64,000 bases of DNA, taken from NCBI RefSeq assembly GCF_900457465.1, contig NZ_UAUU01000009.1, positions 558,001 through 622,000 on the forward strand, given 5' to 3'. The position numbers and the translations under genes are program-made. The notes beneath the pieces are model-generated. The model was not told the DNA's origin. It saw only the letters and a program-made list of their open reading frames with translations, and searched no databases. Origin of the DNA: Sphingobacterium multivorum (GTDB lineage: Bacteria > Bacteroidota > Bacteroidia > Sphingobacteriales > Sphingobacteriaceae). This document shows, piece by piece, positions 55,105 through 63,671 of the stretch (its first letter is position 1; each line of letters starts with the position of its first letter).

Positions 55105-56145
55105 TTAGGCATCTTTATGAAGAGCCTTTCGAATTTCAGGTGCTATTTTCTCACCAAAAATCTCAATAGAACGCAGCATTTCTTTATGCCCAGGGGCGCC
55201 CACATCCATATGTGCAGAGAAGCGTGTCAATCCAAATTTCTCCTGTATTTGCAATATTTTATCTACGGCATAAGCAGCATCCCCAACAATAAGGTGTCCT
55301 CTGGAAGATCTTCCGAAGTCATATTGTGTGCGTTGGTATGGCGGCCATCCACGACTTGCACCGATACGATCCATCTGTGCCGAATAAATCGGATAATAGT
55401 AGTCTGCTACCTGCGCGTTGTTATCGCCAAAGAACGCATGCATATGTACCCCGACCTGAAAATTAGCCATATCATGCCCATTATCCTCATATGCTTGACG
55501 GTACATGTCAAATAAATGATCGAAGCTTTCATACATCCCGCCGATGATGGCAAACATAACCGGTAAGCCCAACTTTCCGGCACGGATCACAGAAGATGTT
55601 GTGCCACCTACTGCAACCCAAATCGGTAGTGATCCATTTTTAGGTCTTGGGAAAACTTCCTGATTGATTAATGGTGCTCTAAAATTACCGCGCCAAGTAA
55701 TTGGATTTTGCTTGTTCAGACGAAGCAAAAGCCCTAGTTTTTCCTCAAACAACTCGGAATAATCTTTTAGATCATAACCAAATAAAGGGAAAGATTCAAT
55801 GAAGGATCCTCTTCCTGCCATGAGCTCAGCACGTCCATCGGATAAAAGATCGACGGCTGCGAAATCCTGAAATAATTTAACCGGATCGGCAGAACTTAAT
55901 ACCGAAACTGCACTGCCCAATTTAATATTTTTGGTAACGGTAGAAGCCGCAGCCAAGATAATTTCGGGTGCTGCAACCGCATAATCTGCACGGTGATGCT
56001 CCCCTATTCCAAAGAAATCCAATCCTACTTGATCCATAAGCTTGATCTCTTCAATAATTTCTTTCATTCTATCTTGTGCTGCCTGGATTTGACCTGTAAC
56101 AGGATCTATCCTCGAGTCGCCAAACATTCCTATTCCTAATTCCAT
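55105..56145 (-). CDS. LLM-class flavin-dependent oxidoreductase (luciferase-like)
   Basis: 346 residues with the TIM-barrel bacterial luciferase fold. Signatures: MELGIGMFGDSRIDPVTG at the N-terminus, DQVGLDFFGIGEHHRADYAVAAPEIILAAAS, and GRAELMAGRGSFIESFPLFGYDL. It uses FMNH2 and oxygen or F420-like chemistry on an unknown substrate. Monocistronic; 171 bases without features separate it from the VirJ-like gene. Confidence 0.9.
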   Translation of the reverse strand: MELGIGMFGDSRIDPVTGQIQAAQDRMKEIIEEIKLMDQVGLDFFGIGEHHRADYAVAAPEIILAAASTVTKNIKLGSAVSVLSSADPVKLFQDFAAVDLLSDGRAELMAGRGSFIESFPLFGYDLKDYSELFEEKLGLLLRLNKQNPITWRGNFRAPLINQEVFPRPKNGSLPIWVAVGGTTSSVIRAGKLGLPVMFAIIGGMYESFDHLFDMYRQAYEDNGHDMANFQVGVHMHAFFGDNNAQVADYYYPIYSAQMDRIGASRGWPPYQRTQYDFGRSSRGHLIVGDAAYAVDKILQIQEKFGLTRFSAHMDVGAPGHKEMLRSIEIFGEKIAPEIRKALHKDA

Positions 56146-56316
56146 TTTTATCTATTTTATAAGTCATTCAAAAGTAACACCTTCTTTCCCTGAATTATTT
56201 GATCTAGGATAAGAAAATGATACCGCACCATACCCTGGATCACAAAAAAATAAAGAGCTGTCTATTTGGTCGCTTACTTGATCTGGCCATCAACAAAGTT
56301 ATACTAGGCTCCTCGG

Positions 56317-56985
56317 CTAAAAGAGTGCAACAGTATTCTTCGCGACCTGGTCTGCATTGCCACTAAAATGATGCCCGCCGGAGAGGTATTTTTTTGTAAA
56401 ATTCTTAAGTGTTATCTTCTGTATCGGGAAATCAGCTTCATCATCACCAAGAATAACGCCCGTTTTGACTGCACCCATTCGATTGATTTCCGCGATCACG
56501 TCAAGACTCCGTTTTGTATTACTCCGACCCAAAATATCCGCTATATGGATCTCCAAATCTGTTGACACAGATGGTTCCAGCAGGACAACACTCTTTAGGT
56601 TCTTCTTAATGACGGGATCCAGGCGATTAATAATAAAAGGAACCGCGTCTGCGCCAAATGAATACCCCACTACAAAAAGATGTATATTTTGCCGTGCTAA
56701 GAGTATGTTTTTCAGTGTATTCGAAACATCGGCAGCAATCTCACTCGGGCTTTTCTTCTTCCAGAAATAGGTTTTCGAATCGATCGCTGCCACAGTATAT
56801 CCTACTCCAGCAATCAGCTCACAAAGCTTGTTAGAGAATGAATTAAATCCACCATCGCCACTCAGATAGAGAACCAAAGGTAATGCAGCTTTATTGTTCC
56901 AATATTTCATGTCAATCAAACGCTGTTGTGCAAACGCATGAAACGCCATGCCAGCAATTATTAATAAGGTAGCTATTTTTTTCAT
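56317..56985 (-). CDS. VirJ/AcvB-domain alpha/beta hydrolase
   Basis: 222 residues with a signal peptide (about 1-20, AFHAFAQ). Alpha/beta-hydrolase features: the N-terminal PLVLYLSGDGGF (the LSGDGGW-type motif of the AcvB/VirJ family), nucleophile elbow VVGYSFGAD with Ser109, an acidic residue in LGDDEADFP, and the catalytic-type His in GGHHFSGN. In Agrobacterium, AcvB is a periplasmic hydrolase of lysyl-phosphatidylglycerol made by LpiA. Here the gene starts 21 bases after mprF on the same strand, mirroring the lpiA-acvB pair; this strongly suggests the same role. Confidence 0.85.
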   Translation of the reverse strand: MKKIATLLIIAGMAFHAFAQQRLIDMKYWNNKAALPLVLYLSGDGGFNSFSNKLCELIAGVGYTVAAIDSKTYFWKKKSPSEIAADVSNTLKNILLARQNIHLFVVGYSFGADAVPFIINRLDPVIKKNLKSVVLLEPSVSTDLEIHIADILGRSNTKRSLDVIAEINRMGAVKTGVILGDDEADFPIQKITLKNFTKKYLSGGHHFSGNADQVAKNTVALF

Positions 56986-57006
56986 CTGTACAGCATCTAC
57001 ATGAAG

Positions 57007-59601
57007 CTATTCGTTCGGTTTCATGACTTTGACCAGTGCTACAGGAAGTTGTATGAGATCAAAATCATTATCAAATATAAGGTATTTATTTTCCCAAAAT
57101 GTCGCATACTTCTCTTTAAAGTCGCGCAGGCTATGGTAATGTTTAAAGTTACCCAATCGTGTTGAGGCAAATTTCATAATCTTTTCTGCGGGACTATCTG
57201 TCGCCCCCAACCCCGTCATCGGTACCATGCCCAAATTTAGATAGACGTACTTTTTGGCCTTAGCATACGCAATAAGCTCAACAATCAATGCATCCATGCT
57301 ACCACCCGGTGCATCAAGAGACTTCCGAATCATATCGTAGGTGCACTCATCTTTCGCATAGTCGGGGATGATATTCAGAAAGGCTACGATAGTATTCTGC
57401 TCATTTTTCAGTACAATGATATCTTGCAAAATAAGCTCATTTTCATCAAACATCCCTTGCGAAAAAACCATTTCCTTTTTATCAAATTCTTTTAACCATT
57501 CGTTGGAAATTATCCTTAACTGATCTATAATTGCCTTTTCCTGCGGCGCTTTCAACACTTCTGTTGTAAAACCCTTTTTTTGAATTGCATTAAGTCCATT
57601 GCGTAATGACTTACGTTCTTTTCCTTCGAGCTTGAATGTTTCCAATTCTAATACAGCCTCTTGTCCAATGGTGATCTTCTGTTTACGTAGGGATGAAAAA
57701 TGAACCAAACTATTTTCATCAACACGGTAATAAATGGCCTTTAAACCATTCGCATAACAGTATTGATCGAATTCCTGGACCAACTCTTCCTTATCCCCCT
57801 GTTCACAGACAGGCTCATCCAATACAATAGCAAATTCATTCGCCAAGCGATAAGCGGTAAATCCCTCCGAGACTTCTGAGAAAAACAAACTCTTATCTTT
57901 TCCCAATTTAAAGAAATCCATGGGAGACTGACCAAACTCAATCAATAATTGTTCTGCACGTTCCAATTCAGATTGGCTGGAGTCTTCATCTGCGAGGAGA
58001 CGGGGACGAGCTAACGCGTAGATTAGTAGGAGCCAACAAAAAAGTCCAAGTACTTGCGTAATCCGCAGGAATTCTTGTCCAAATGCCGTTTGGGGCATCA
58101 AGTCATCATCAGCAAACAAGAGGAAGCTTCGTGCTGTATGATAGATAGATTGTCGCCAGGTGAAGTCGACACCGAAATGCTGTTTATCAATGAAGTAGAA
58201 GCTCAATACGTCAAACAGGCATATGGCTAGGAGAGCAACAAAAAATGTGATAAACCCGATTCGCACCCAGCGAATATTACTCTTGATCCGATATTGCTTA
58301 TAGCTCACGGCCAGTAAAATCAAGGTCAATAAAGCAACCGAAGCTTCTTCATAGTCCAATGCCTTAAACACGTGCCCAAAAAGCGACAAGGCGCTAAACG
58401 CCACGGCGATCCAAAATGCAATTCGGAAACCTTTGATCAAGTACGCCGAGGTCACCAACAGCCCTAAGCCTAACACTAACACCATAAATTTGGACGCGTG
58501 AATTGCTTCTAAAGGCAAATAGAAACGATCAAGTTTCATCCGGTCGGCCAAAGGAGGCGTCAATACAGATACGAGATTTACCATGCCCAAGAAGAAGATA
58601 AGCAGCGCTGGGCCAATACGTGCCAGCAATTGTTTCCCACGCCATGCAAAAGCCAGAAGCCCCAGGACTAAAGGTAACCAAAATTCGAATGCCCGGTAGA
58701 GAATTGTAATGCCCAATCCTTCTGCCTGCGAGTAGCCGTACGCTTTAAAAATATACAGCATAGTCAACTCTACAGCCCCAAGCCCCCGTAGAAAAGGAGA
58801 AACAATCATCAATACCACCGAAACAGTATAGGCAATAGCCGCAGCCTCGAAAGAGTGGTCCAAACCAAGGGCATACATACTTACAAAAGCATGGGCAATA
58901 CCGCAGCATTCAACGACCATCGATGCCAGCATGGTACCCAACAAATATTTTAGCTTGACCTCTCCTGAGAATATTTCATCAATATTAGAGGCTACAGCAG
59001 GAAATTTTAGTTCAACCCAGCGATAGACGCCTTTGTGTGTTCTAAAAGACCAAACGAGCCAAAATACGACGCCCAGAAGCAGCCCCAAAACCACCAATGA
59101 GATCCAGGCATCACCAAAATTTTTATTGTGCCAAATCGTATACAATATAACAGGTACACCGATCAGAAAGACCGTCAGTAGTCCGACATAGCCATACAGC
59201 GCCCCTGCTTGATGAATTTGCGTCGTATTCAAATTTCTTTTTCGCAACTGCGTCGTTGTATATGCCAAAGAACTAATCCCACCCGCAGGCAGAAACACAC
59301 TGAGTAAATTTCGCTTGAGGAAAAGATCAATAGCGATTCTCAGGTTAATAGAAAGGCCTATCGCTTTAAAACTCTGCACATACATCAATCCCTGAAGTAC
59401 AATATAGACGAGAGTAATTCCTACGCCGACCAAAACCCAGGTTAGATTGGCCGCACACAAATGTGGAATGATGGCAGCAAGCTCTTTTCGTTCATTTCTA
59501 AAAAATACAAAGGCCAACAAAATAACCAAAACAGCTATTAGTTCCTTCCAATAGGTCTTTGGTGAAAAATGTCGAATTCGTTGCGCAATAGTTTTGGCCA
59601 T
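57007..59601 (-). CDS. mprF: Phosphatidylglycerol lysyltransferase/flippase (MprF family)
   Basis: 864 residues. A long N-terminal membrane part of about 13 helices (residues about 18-540, flippase domain; starts RIRHFSPKTYWKELIAVLVILLAFVFF) and a cytosolic C-terminal aminoacyl-transferase domain of the DUF2156/GNAT type (about 560-850; DFFKLGKDKSLFFSE, AFLNIIPDYAKDECTYDMIRK, GALDALIV-like GGSMDALIVELIAYAKAKKYVYLNLGMVPMTGLG). It transfers Lys (or Ala) from aminoacyl-tRNA to phosphatidylglycerol and flips the product, lowering envelope charge and giving resistance to cationic peptides. Cotranscribed with the VirJ-like hydrolase downstream. Confidence 0.92.
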   Translation of the reverse strand: MAKTIAQRIRHFSPKTYWKELIAVLVILLAFVFFRNERKELAAIIPHLCAANLTWVLVGVGITLVYIVLQGLMYVQSFKAIGLSINLRIAIDLFLKRNLLSVFLPAGGISSLAYTTTQLRKRNLNTTQIHQAGALYGYVGLLTVFLIGVPVILYTIWHNKNFGDAWISLVVLGLLLGVVFWLVWSFRTHKGVYRWVELKFPAVASNIDEIFSGEVKLKYLLGTMLASMVVECCGIAHAFVSMYALGLDHSFEAAAIAYTVSVVLMIVSPFLRGLGAVELTMLYIFKAYGYSQAEGLGITILYRAFEFWLPLVLGLLAFAWRGKQLLARIGPALLIFFLGMVNLVSVLTPPLADRMKLDRFYLPLEAIHASKFMVLVLGLGLLVTSAYLIKGFRIAFWIAVAFSALSLFGHVFKALDYEEASVALLTLILLAVSYKQYRIKSNIRWVRIGFITFFVALLAICLFDVLSFYFIDKQHFGVDFTWRQSIYHTARSFLLFADDDLMPQTAFGQEFLRITQVLGLFCWLLLIYALARPRLLADEDSSQSELERAEQLLIEFGQSPMDFFKLGKDKSLFFSEVSEGFTAYRLANEFAIVLDEPVCEQGDKEELVQEFDQYCYANGLKAIYYRVDENSLVHFSSLRKQKITIGQEAVLELETFKLEGKERKSLRNGLNAIQKKGFTTEVLKAPQEKAIIDQLRIISNEWLKEFDKKEMVFSQGMFDENELILQDIIVLKNEQNTIVAFLNIIPDYAKDECTYDMIRKSLDAPGGSMDALIVELIAYAKAKKYVYLNLGMVPMTGLGATDSPAEKIMKFASTRLGNFKHYHSLRDFKEKYATFWENKYLIFDNDFDLIQLPVALVKVMKPNE

Positions 59602-59725
59602 ATAATCGTTTAATGATGAATAACCTTGAGATATAGTATAAACACGAAATAAAGCTAATCGTTTGAAAATGACTAATTGTTAATTTTTCGTCAATTCTTT
59701 TCACATTAATCAGTAATTTTCCGGC

Positions 59726-60963
59726 ATGAAAGAGAAAAAGGTTTTGTTCATCGGACTGGTGTGGCCAGAGCCAACATCTTCAGCAGCGGGCTTCCGTATG
59801 ATGCAATTAATTGAGACGTTTATTAATCGCTCTTATCAGATTACATTTGCTTCTGCTGCTGCCAAATCGCCGTATAGTGCACCTTTACAGTCTCTCGGGA
59901 TCCAGGAACAGACCATCGTGCTGAATAGCAACAGCTTTGATGAATTTATTGCGCAACTTAAGCCCGACATTGTTGTATTTGACCGCTTTATGGTAGAAGA
60001 GCAATATGGTTGGCGTGTTGCACAGCATTGTCCAAATGCACTCCGCGTACTTGACACGGAAGATTTGCATTTTTTGCGTCAGGCGAGACCAGACATCCGT
60101 CAAAAATAACGGTGATTTTTCCTTTCAAGAGTTATTTACCGATACGGCCAAACGGGAAATTGCCGCGATATTGCGCAGTGACCTCTCGTTGATCATTTCC
60201 GAATCCGAAATGAAGATTCTGATCGAAGAATTTCGCATTTCACCCGATATCCTTTATTATCTCCCTTTTCTCGAAGATGAGATCACTGCTGCAGATGTGG
60301 AGCAATGGAACACCTTCGAAGAGCGCAAGAACTTATTATTTATCGGAAATTTTATCCATGAGCCGAACTGGCATACGGTACAATACCTAAAAACACAAAT
60401 CTGGCCGCAATTACGGAAGATGCTCCCCAAAGTGGAATTACACATTTATGGCGCCTATGCAACCCAAAAAGTACTTCAGTTAAACAACCCAAAAGAGAAT
60501 TTCCTGATCAAGGGCCGAGCGGAATCTGCTCGTCTGACCATGGAAAGTTACCGTCTACTGGTGGCTCCAATTCAATTTGGTGCCGGTGTGAAAGGGAAGT
60601 TTATCGACGCCATGCAGACAGGTACCACCATCTGTCACCACGAAAGTTGGTGCAGAAGCCATGAAGGGCAATTTGGACTGGAATGGCTTTATCGAAGACG
60701 ATCCCGAAACGTTCTGCCGAAAGACTGTTGAGCTCTACGAAAATGAAGATCTTTGGAAAACGGCCCAAGAACATGGTATCCGTATTATCAACGAACGTTA
60801 TGAAAAACGAAAGTATCAGTCCGATTTTATGACTAATCTATCTTTATTAAAAGTACAGATTGACAGGCATCGTCAACAAAACTTTATTAGTCAGATATTA
60901 TTGCACCACACGATGCAGAGCACAAAATATATGTCTTTATGGATCGAGGAAAAAAATAAATAG
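59726..60963 (+). pseudogene. Glycosyltransferase (GT4-like), frame broken by two 1-base insertions (probably sequence error)
   Basis: Read through the breaks: about 411 residues, GT-B-type glycosyltransferase. N-terminal Rossmann half VLFIGLVWPEPTSSAAGFRMMQLIETF, and a C-terminal half with LLFIGNFIHEPNWHTVQYLKTQIWPQLRKMLPKVELHIYGAY, KGRAESARLTMESYRLLVAPIQFGAGVKGKFIDAMQTGTP and the GAEAM motif. First break: extra C at 60089-60090. Second: extra A near 60624-60630. Donor and acceptor are unknown. It is divergent from mprF and convergent with the MBL hydrolase. Confidence 0.82.
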
Positions 60964-60967
60964 ATCC

Positions 60968-62080
60968 TTAGTTAACTTCCCGCCACCAAGGGGCGTATAC
61001 GGTATCTAATTTATTCAAATGGATCATTTCCCCTATTTTTGGCGTAAGCAGTGTGATCTGTTCTTTGTTCGCCGTCTCGTAAAATTTCTCCATGGGTTCT
61101 TTCCAATCGTGCCATCGCCAACGCGAATTTAGAAGAGTGAACGGGTAAAATAGCTTTGGCCTTCAGATCCTTCGTTTCAGCAGCCCATTCATCAGGTAAA
61201 GAATGGATATAATGCCAGGCATCGTTATACTGGCCATTTTCCAAGATCGCTAAATCAAATGGACCAAATTGGTCACCTATTTTTTTGAAGTGCTTACCAT
61301 ACCCACTATCTCCCCCCAAGAAAATGCTGTACTTAGAAGTTTTTAACACAAAAGATGTCCACAAGGTATTATTCCGTGTAAATCTACGTCCCGAAAAAGT
61401 GCCTTGCGGGGTGTGAAGGTTACTTGAAAATCGGGCGCCAGTTTTATCTGGGTCATACCAATCACCCTCGATGATCTGATCGGCCTTGTATCCCCAAGAT
61501 TCAAAATGCGCCCCTACTCCGAGACCACAGATCACCTGACCGACTTTATCCCGCAATTTCACAACAGTCTCATAGTCCAGATGATCGTAATGATCATGCG
61601 AGATAAACAAATAGTCAATTTTCGGAAAAACCATCGCCGCATAGTCGACCGACATCTTAAATGCTTTATTGCTACCTGGTATGGGAGAAGCATTTGAGCT
61701 GAATACTGGATCTACCACTATTAATTTTCCATCTAACTTCAATAGATAGGAGGAGTGACCAAACCAAATCAGTACGTCATCTGCGGGAAGATGTGCTAAA
61801 TCGCATTCCATAGCTGGCAATACACTGATAGGTTTAAGTGGGGATTCTTGTTGAAAAGGAAATCCCACAACAAAGAGACCATATTCACATCGCCTTTCAA
61901 CGATGGCGTTACTTCGAGGTTATGAAAAATACCATTTTTAAAATTGGGGGACTGTTTCATACGTTCAAGCCGAGCTCCTTTGAAACTTCCGCCAAACATT
62001 GGATGAACAAAATAATAAAGCACGCTACTGATGAGCGCAATCAATAGCGTCGCTAATACAATCCATCCAATCGTTTTCAT
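60968..62080 (-). pseudogene. MBL-fold metallo-hydrolase (RomA/UlaG-like), two compensating 1-base indels (probably sequence error)
   Basis: Repaired, it has 370 residues: one N-terminal membrane helix (IGWIVLATLLIALISSVLYYFV), a short lumenal stretch (HPMFGGSFKGARLERMKQSPNF), and a metallo-beta-lactamase fold with the metal motif SHDHYDHLD, GLGVGAHFESWG, ILPVHSSKFALA and the terminal TVYAPWWREV. This matches the membrane-anchored NAPE-PLD/RomA-like branch. Breaks: a base missing in the G-run 61840-61843 (expected NPPLKPIS) and an extra base near 61115 (expected ALAWHDWKEPMEKF). The start codon overlaps the dcd stop by one base (TAATG). Confidence 0.8.
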
Positions 62081-62616
62081 TAGAAGTTATTCTTCCACAT
62101 CATCGACTCCACCGGACGGATGGTCTTGCCATTGTATTTTGCGTTACCTTTGGTGTTATAAAATGTCTCGATATCGCCTTCTACAGCAAAATAGATCAAT
62201 TGTCCAATTGGCATTCCCGCGTAAACCCGAACAGGCTGAGCAACCGAAATTTCCAAGGTCCAGGTATTACAGAAACCGACATCGCCCTTTCCTGCAGTTG
62301 CATGAATATCTATCCCTAAGCGACCAGTACTCGATTTGCCCTCTAAAAAAGGAACATGTTTATGCGTTTCGGTATACTCTTGCGTAACACCTAAATAAAG
62401 GGTGTTGGGTTCCAAGACGAAACCTTCTTCCGGGATTTCAAAATGCTGAATTTCATTGTGCTTCTTGGCATCAAGTACACGGTCTGCATACGTTGCCAAA
62501 TATTTCCCCAAATGCACATCGTAGGAATTTGTTCCTAAACATTTACGATCAAATGGTTGAATGACAATGCTGCCATTTTCAATCTCTTCGAGAATTCTTT
62601 TATCAGATAAAATCAT
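62080..62616 (-). CDS. dcd: dCTP deaminase
   Basis: 178 residues from MILSDKRILEEIENG (62616), the canonical family start; the upstream ATG (62646) would add ten unconserved residues. It deaminates dCTP to dUTP, supplying dTMP synthesis. Family motif EGKSSTGRLGIDIHATAGKGDVGF at about 92-115, with the catalytic-type Glu in TLEIS (about 122), and substrate-binding NSYDVHLG. It overlaps the MBL gene by one base, so the two are cotranscribed. Confidence 0.95.
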   Translation of the reverse strand: MILSDKRILEEIENGSIVIQPFDRKCLGTNSYDVHLGKYLATYADRVLDAKKHNEIQHFEIPEEGFVLEPNTLYLGVTQEYTETHKHVPFLEGKSSTGRLGIDIHATAGKGDVGFCNTWTLEISVAQPVRVYAGMPIGQLIYFAVEGDIETFYNTKGNAKYNGKTIRPVESMMWKNNF

Positions 62617-62735
62617 GTGTATCAAAATAGCAAAAGCATCAGGCAATGCTATACAAATTCAAAAATACAGTTCTCCCACTAATTTTACTTCATTTTTCAA
62701 AACAAAAATCTGCGATTTGTTTTTTAAATTTGGGT

Positions 62736-63377
62736 ATGAGTCTAGTGTATCTACGTGAAATTGATAGCCAAACCAAATTTGCAATTTGGCGAATTGAGGA
62801 ATCGGACGACGATTTACTGTCGAAACTTCAATTGGATGAACGTGAAAAAGCGAAATTAGGGTCTTTCAACAAAGGGAAAAGACGGTTACATTGGCTTGCC
62901 ACCCGTGTGCTGTTGCGCACCTTATTAAACACATCCCGTTATATAGAATGTCCATCTGATGCAAATGGCAAGCCTTATCTCGCCAATTTCCCCCAAAAAA
63001 TATCACTTTCACACTCATTTGATTATGCCGCAGCTATGATCAGTACAAAAGGAGAGGTGGGTATCGACATGGAAATCATCAAAACAAAAGTAGAGCGTAT
63101 CCAACATAAGTTTCTAAAACCTGCGGAGCTTGCATTCATCGCACAGGATGAGAACCGATATGAGCAGCTTTATGCTTGCTGGTGCGCTAAAGAAGCGATT
63201 TATAAACTTCAGGGAAATGCAGGGGTCTCCTTCTTGAATAACATGACCATACAACCATTCGACTATCAGGTGCAGGGTATATTAAAACTCGAACTCCACA
63301 GCGATCAACATACACATCTATATGACGTACATTACGAGAAGTTCAATGAATATATGCTCGCCTACGCTGTAGAATAG
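62736..63377 (+). CDS. 4'-phosphopantetheinyl transferase (Sfp/AcpT type)
   Basis: 213 residues from MSLVYLREIDSQTKFAIWRIEES (62736); an in-frame ATG 90 bases upstream precedes a region containing a TAAATTTG box (62725-62732), so it is rejected. It transfers the phosphopantetheine arm of CoA to a carrier protein. Motifs: ANGKPYL, ISLSHSFDYAAAMIS, GIDMEIIK (Mg-binding Asp) and CWCAKEAIYKLQG (the W-x-x-KEA-x-x-K motif). Two-domain length fits the Sfp or HetI type. No carrier protein or synthase gene is adjacent. Confidence 0.92.
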   Translation: MSLVYLREIDSQTKFAIWRIEESDDDLLSKLQLDEREKAKLGSFNKGKRRLHWLATRVLLRTLLNTSRYIECPSDANGKPYLANFPQKISLSHSFDYAAAMISTKGEVGIDMEIIKTKVERIQHKFLKPAELAFIAQDENRYEQLYACWCAKEAIYKLQGNAGVSFLNNMTIQPFDYQVQGILKLELHSDQHTHLYDVHYEKFNEYMLAYAVE

Positions 63378-63438
63378 GTCCTTTAAAAAAATAATTTTTC
63401 TCAATTTCAATGAATTAGCACACAGACAGCACTTTTTT

Positions 63439-63469
63439 TTTGTGCTTTTTGAAAAAGCTTCTATATTTG
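63439..63469 (+). promoter_or_regulatory. Promoter of tRNA-Glu
   Basis: TTTG at 63439-63442, 19-base spacer, TATATTTG at 63462-63469, 18 bases before the tRNA 5' end. Confidence 0.7.
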
Positions 63470-63487
63470 CATCATCGAAAACGATAT

Positions 63488-63558
63488 GGCCCGTTCGTCT
63501 AGGGTTAGGACGCAAGATTTTCATTCTTGAAACAGGGGTTCGATTCCCCTACGGGCTA
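63488..63558 (+). tRNA. tRNA-Glu (TTC anticodon)
   Basis: 71 bases without encoded CCA. Acceptor GGCCCGT pairs with ACGGGCT (first pair G-T), D-arm GTCTAGGGTTAGGAC, anticodon stem CAAGA/TCTTG with loop TTTTCAT (anticodon TTC), T-arm AGGGGTTCGATTCCCCT. The D-loop GGG is one G shorter than I would expect for this family; a lost base there would fit the indels seen elsewhere. Confidence 0.92.
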
Positions 63559-63559
63559 C

Positions 63560-63588
63560 AAAAAGCGACTTCAAAAGAGTCGCTTTTT
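63560..63588 (+). terminator. Rho-independent terminator after tRNA-Glu
   Basis: AAAAAGCGACT / AGTCGCTTTTT perfect 11-bp stem with a 7-base loop and a T-run, directly after the tRNA. Confidence 0.9.
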
Positions 63589-63671
63589 TTATTTTAGGAA
63601 CAAATATTAAAAAAGCAAAAAAGGTACTGTTATAAATTCCAAATATTTAGACAAAAAAGTATTTTTGTATT

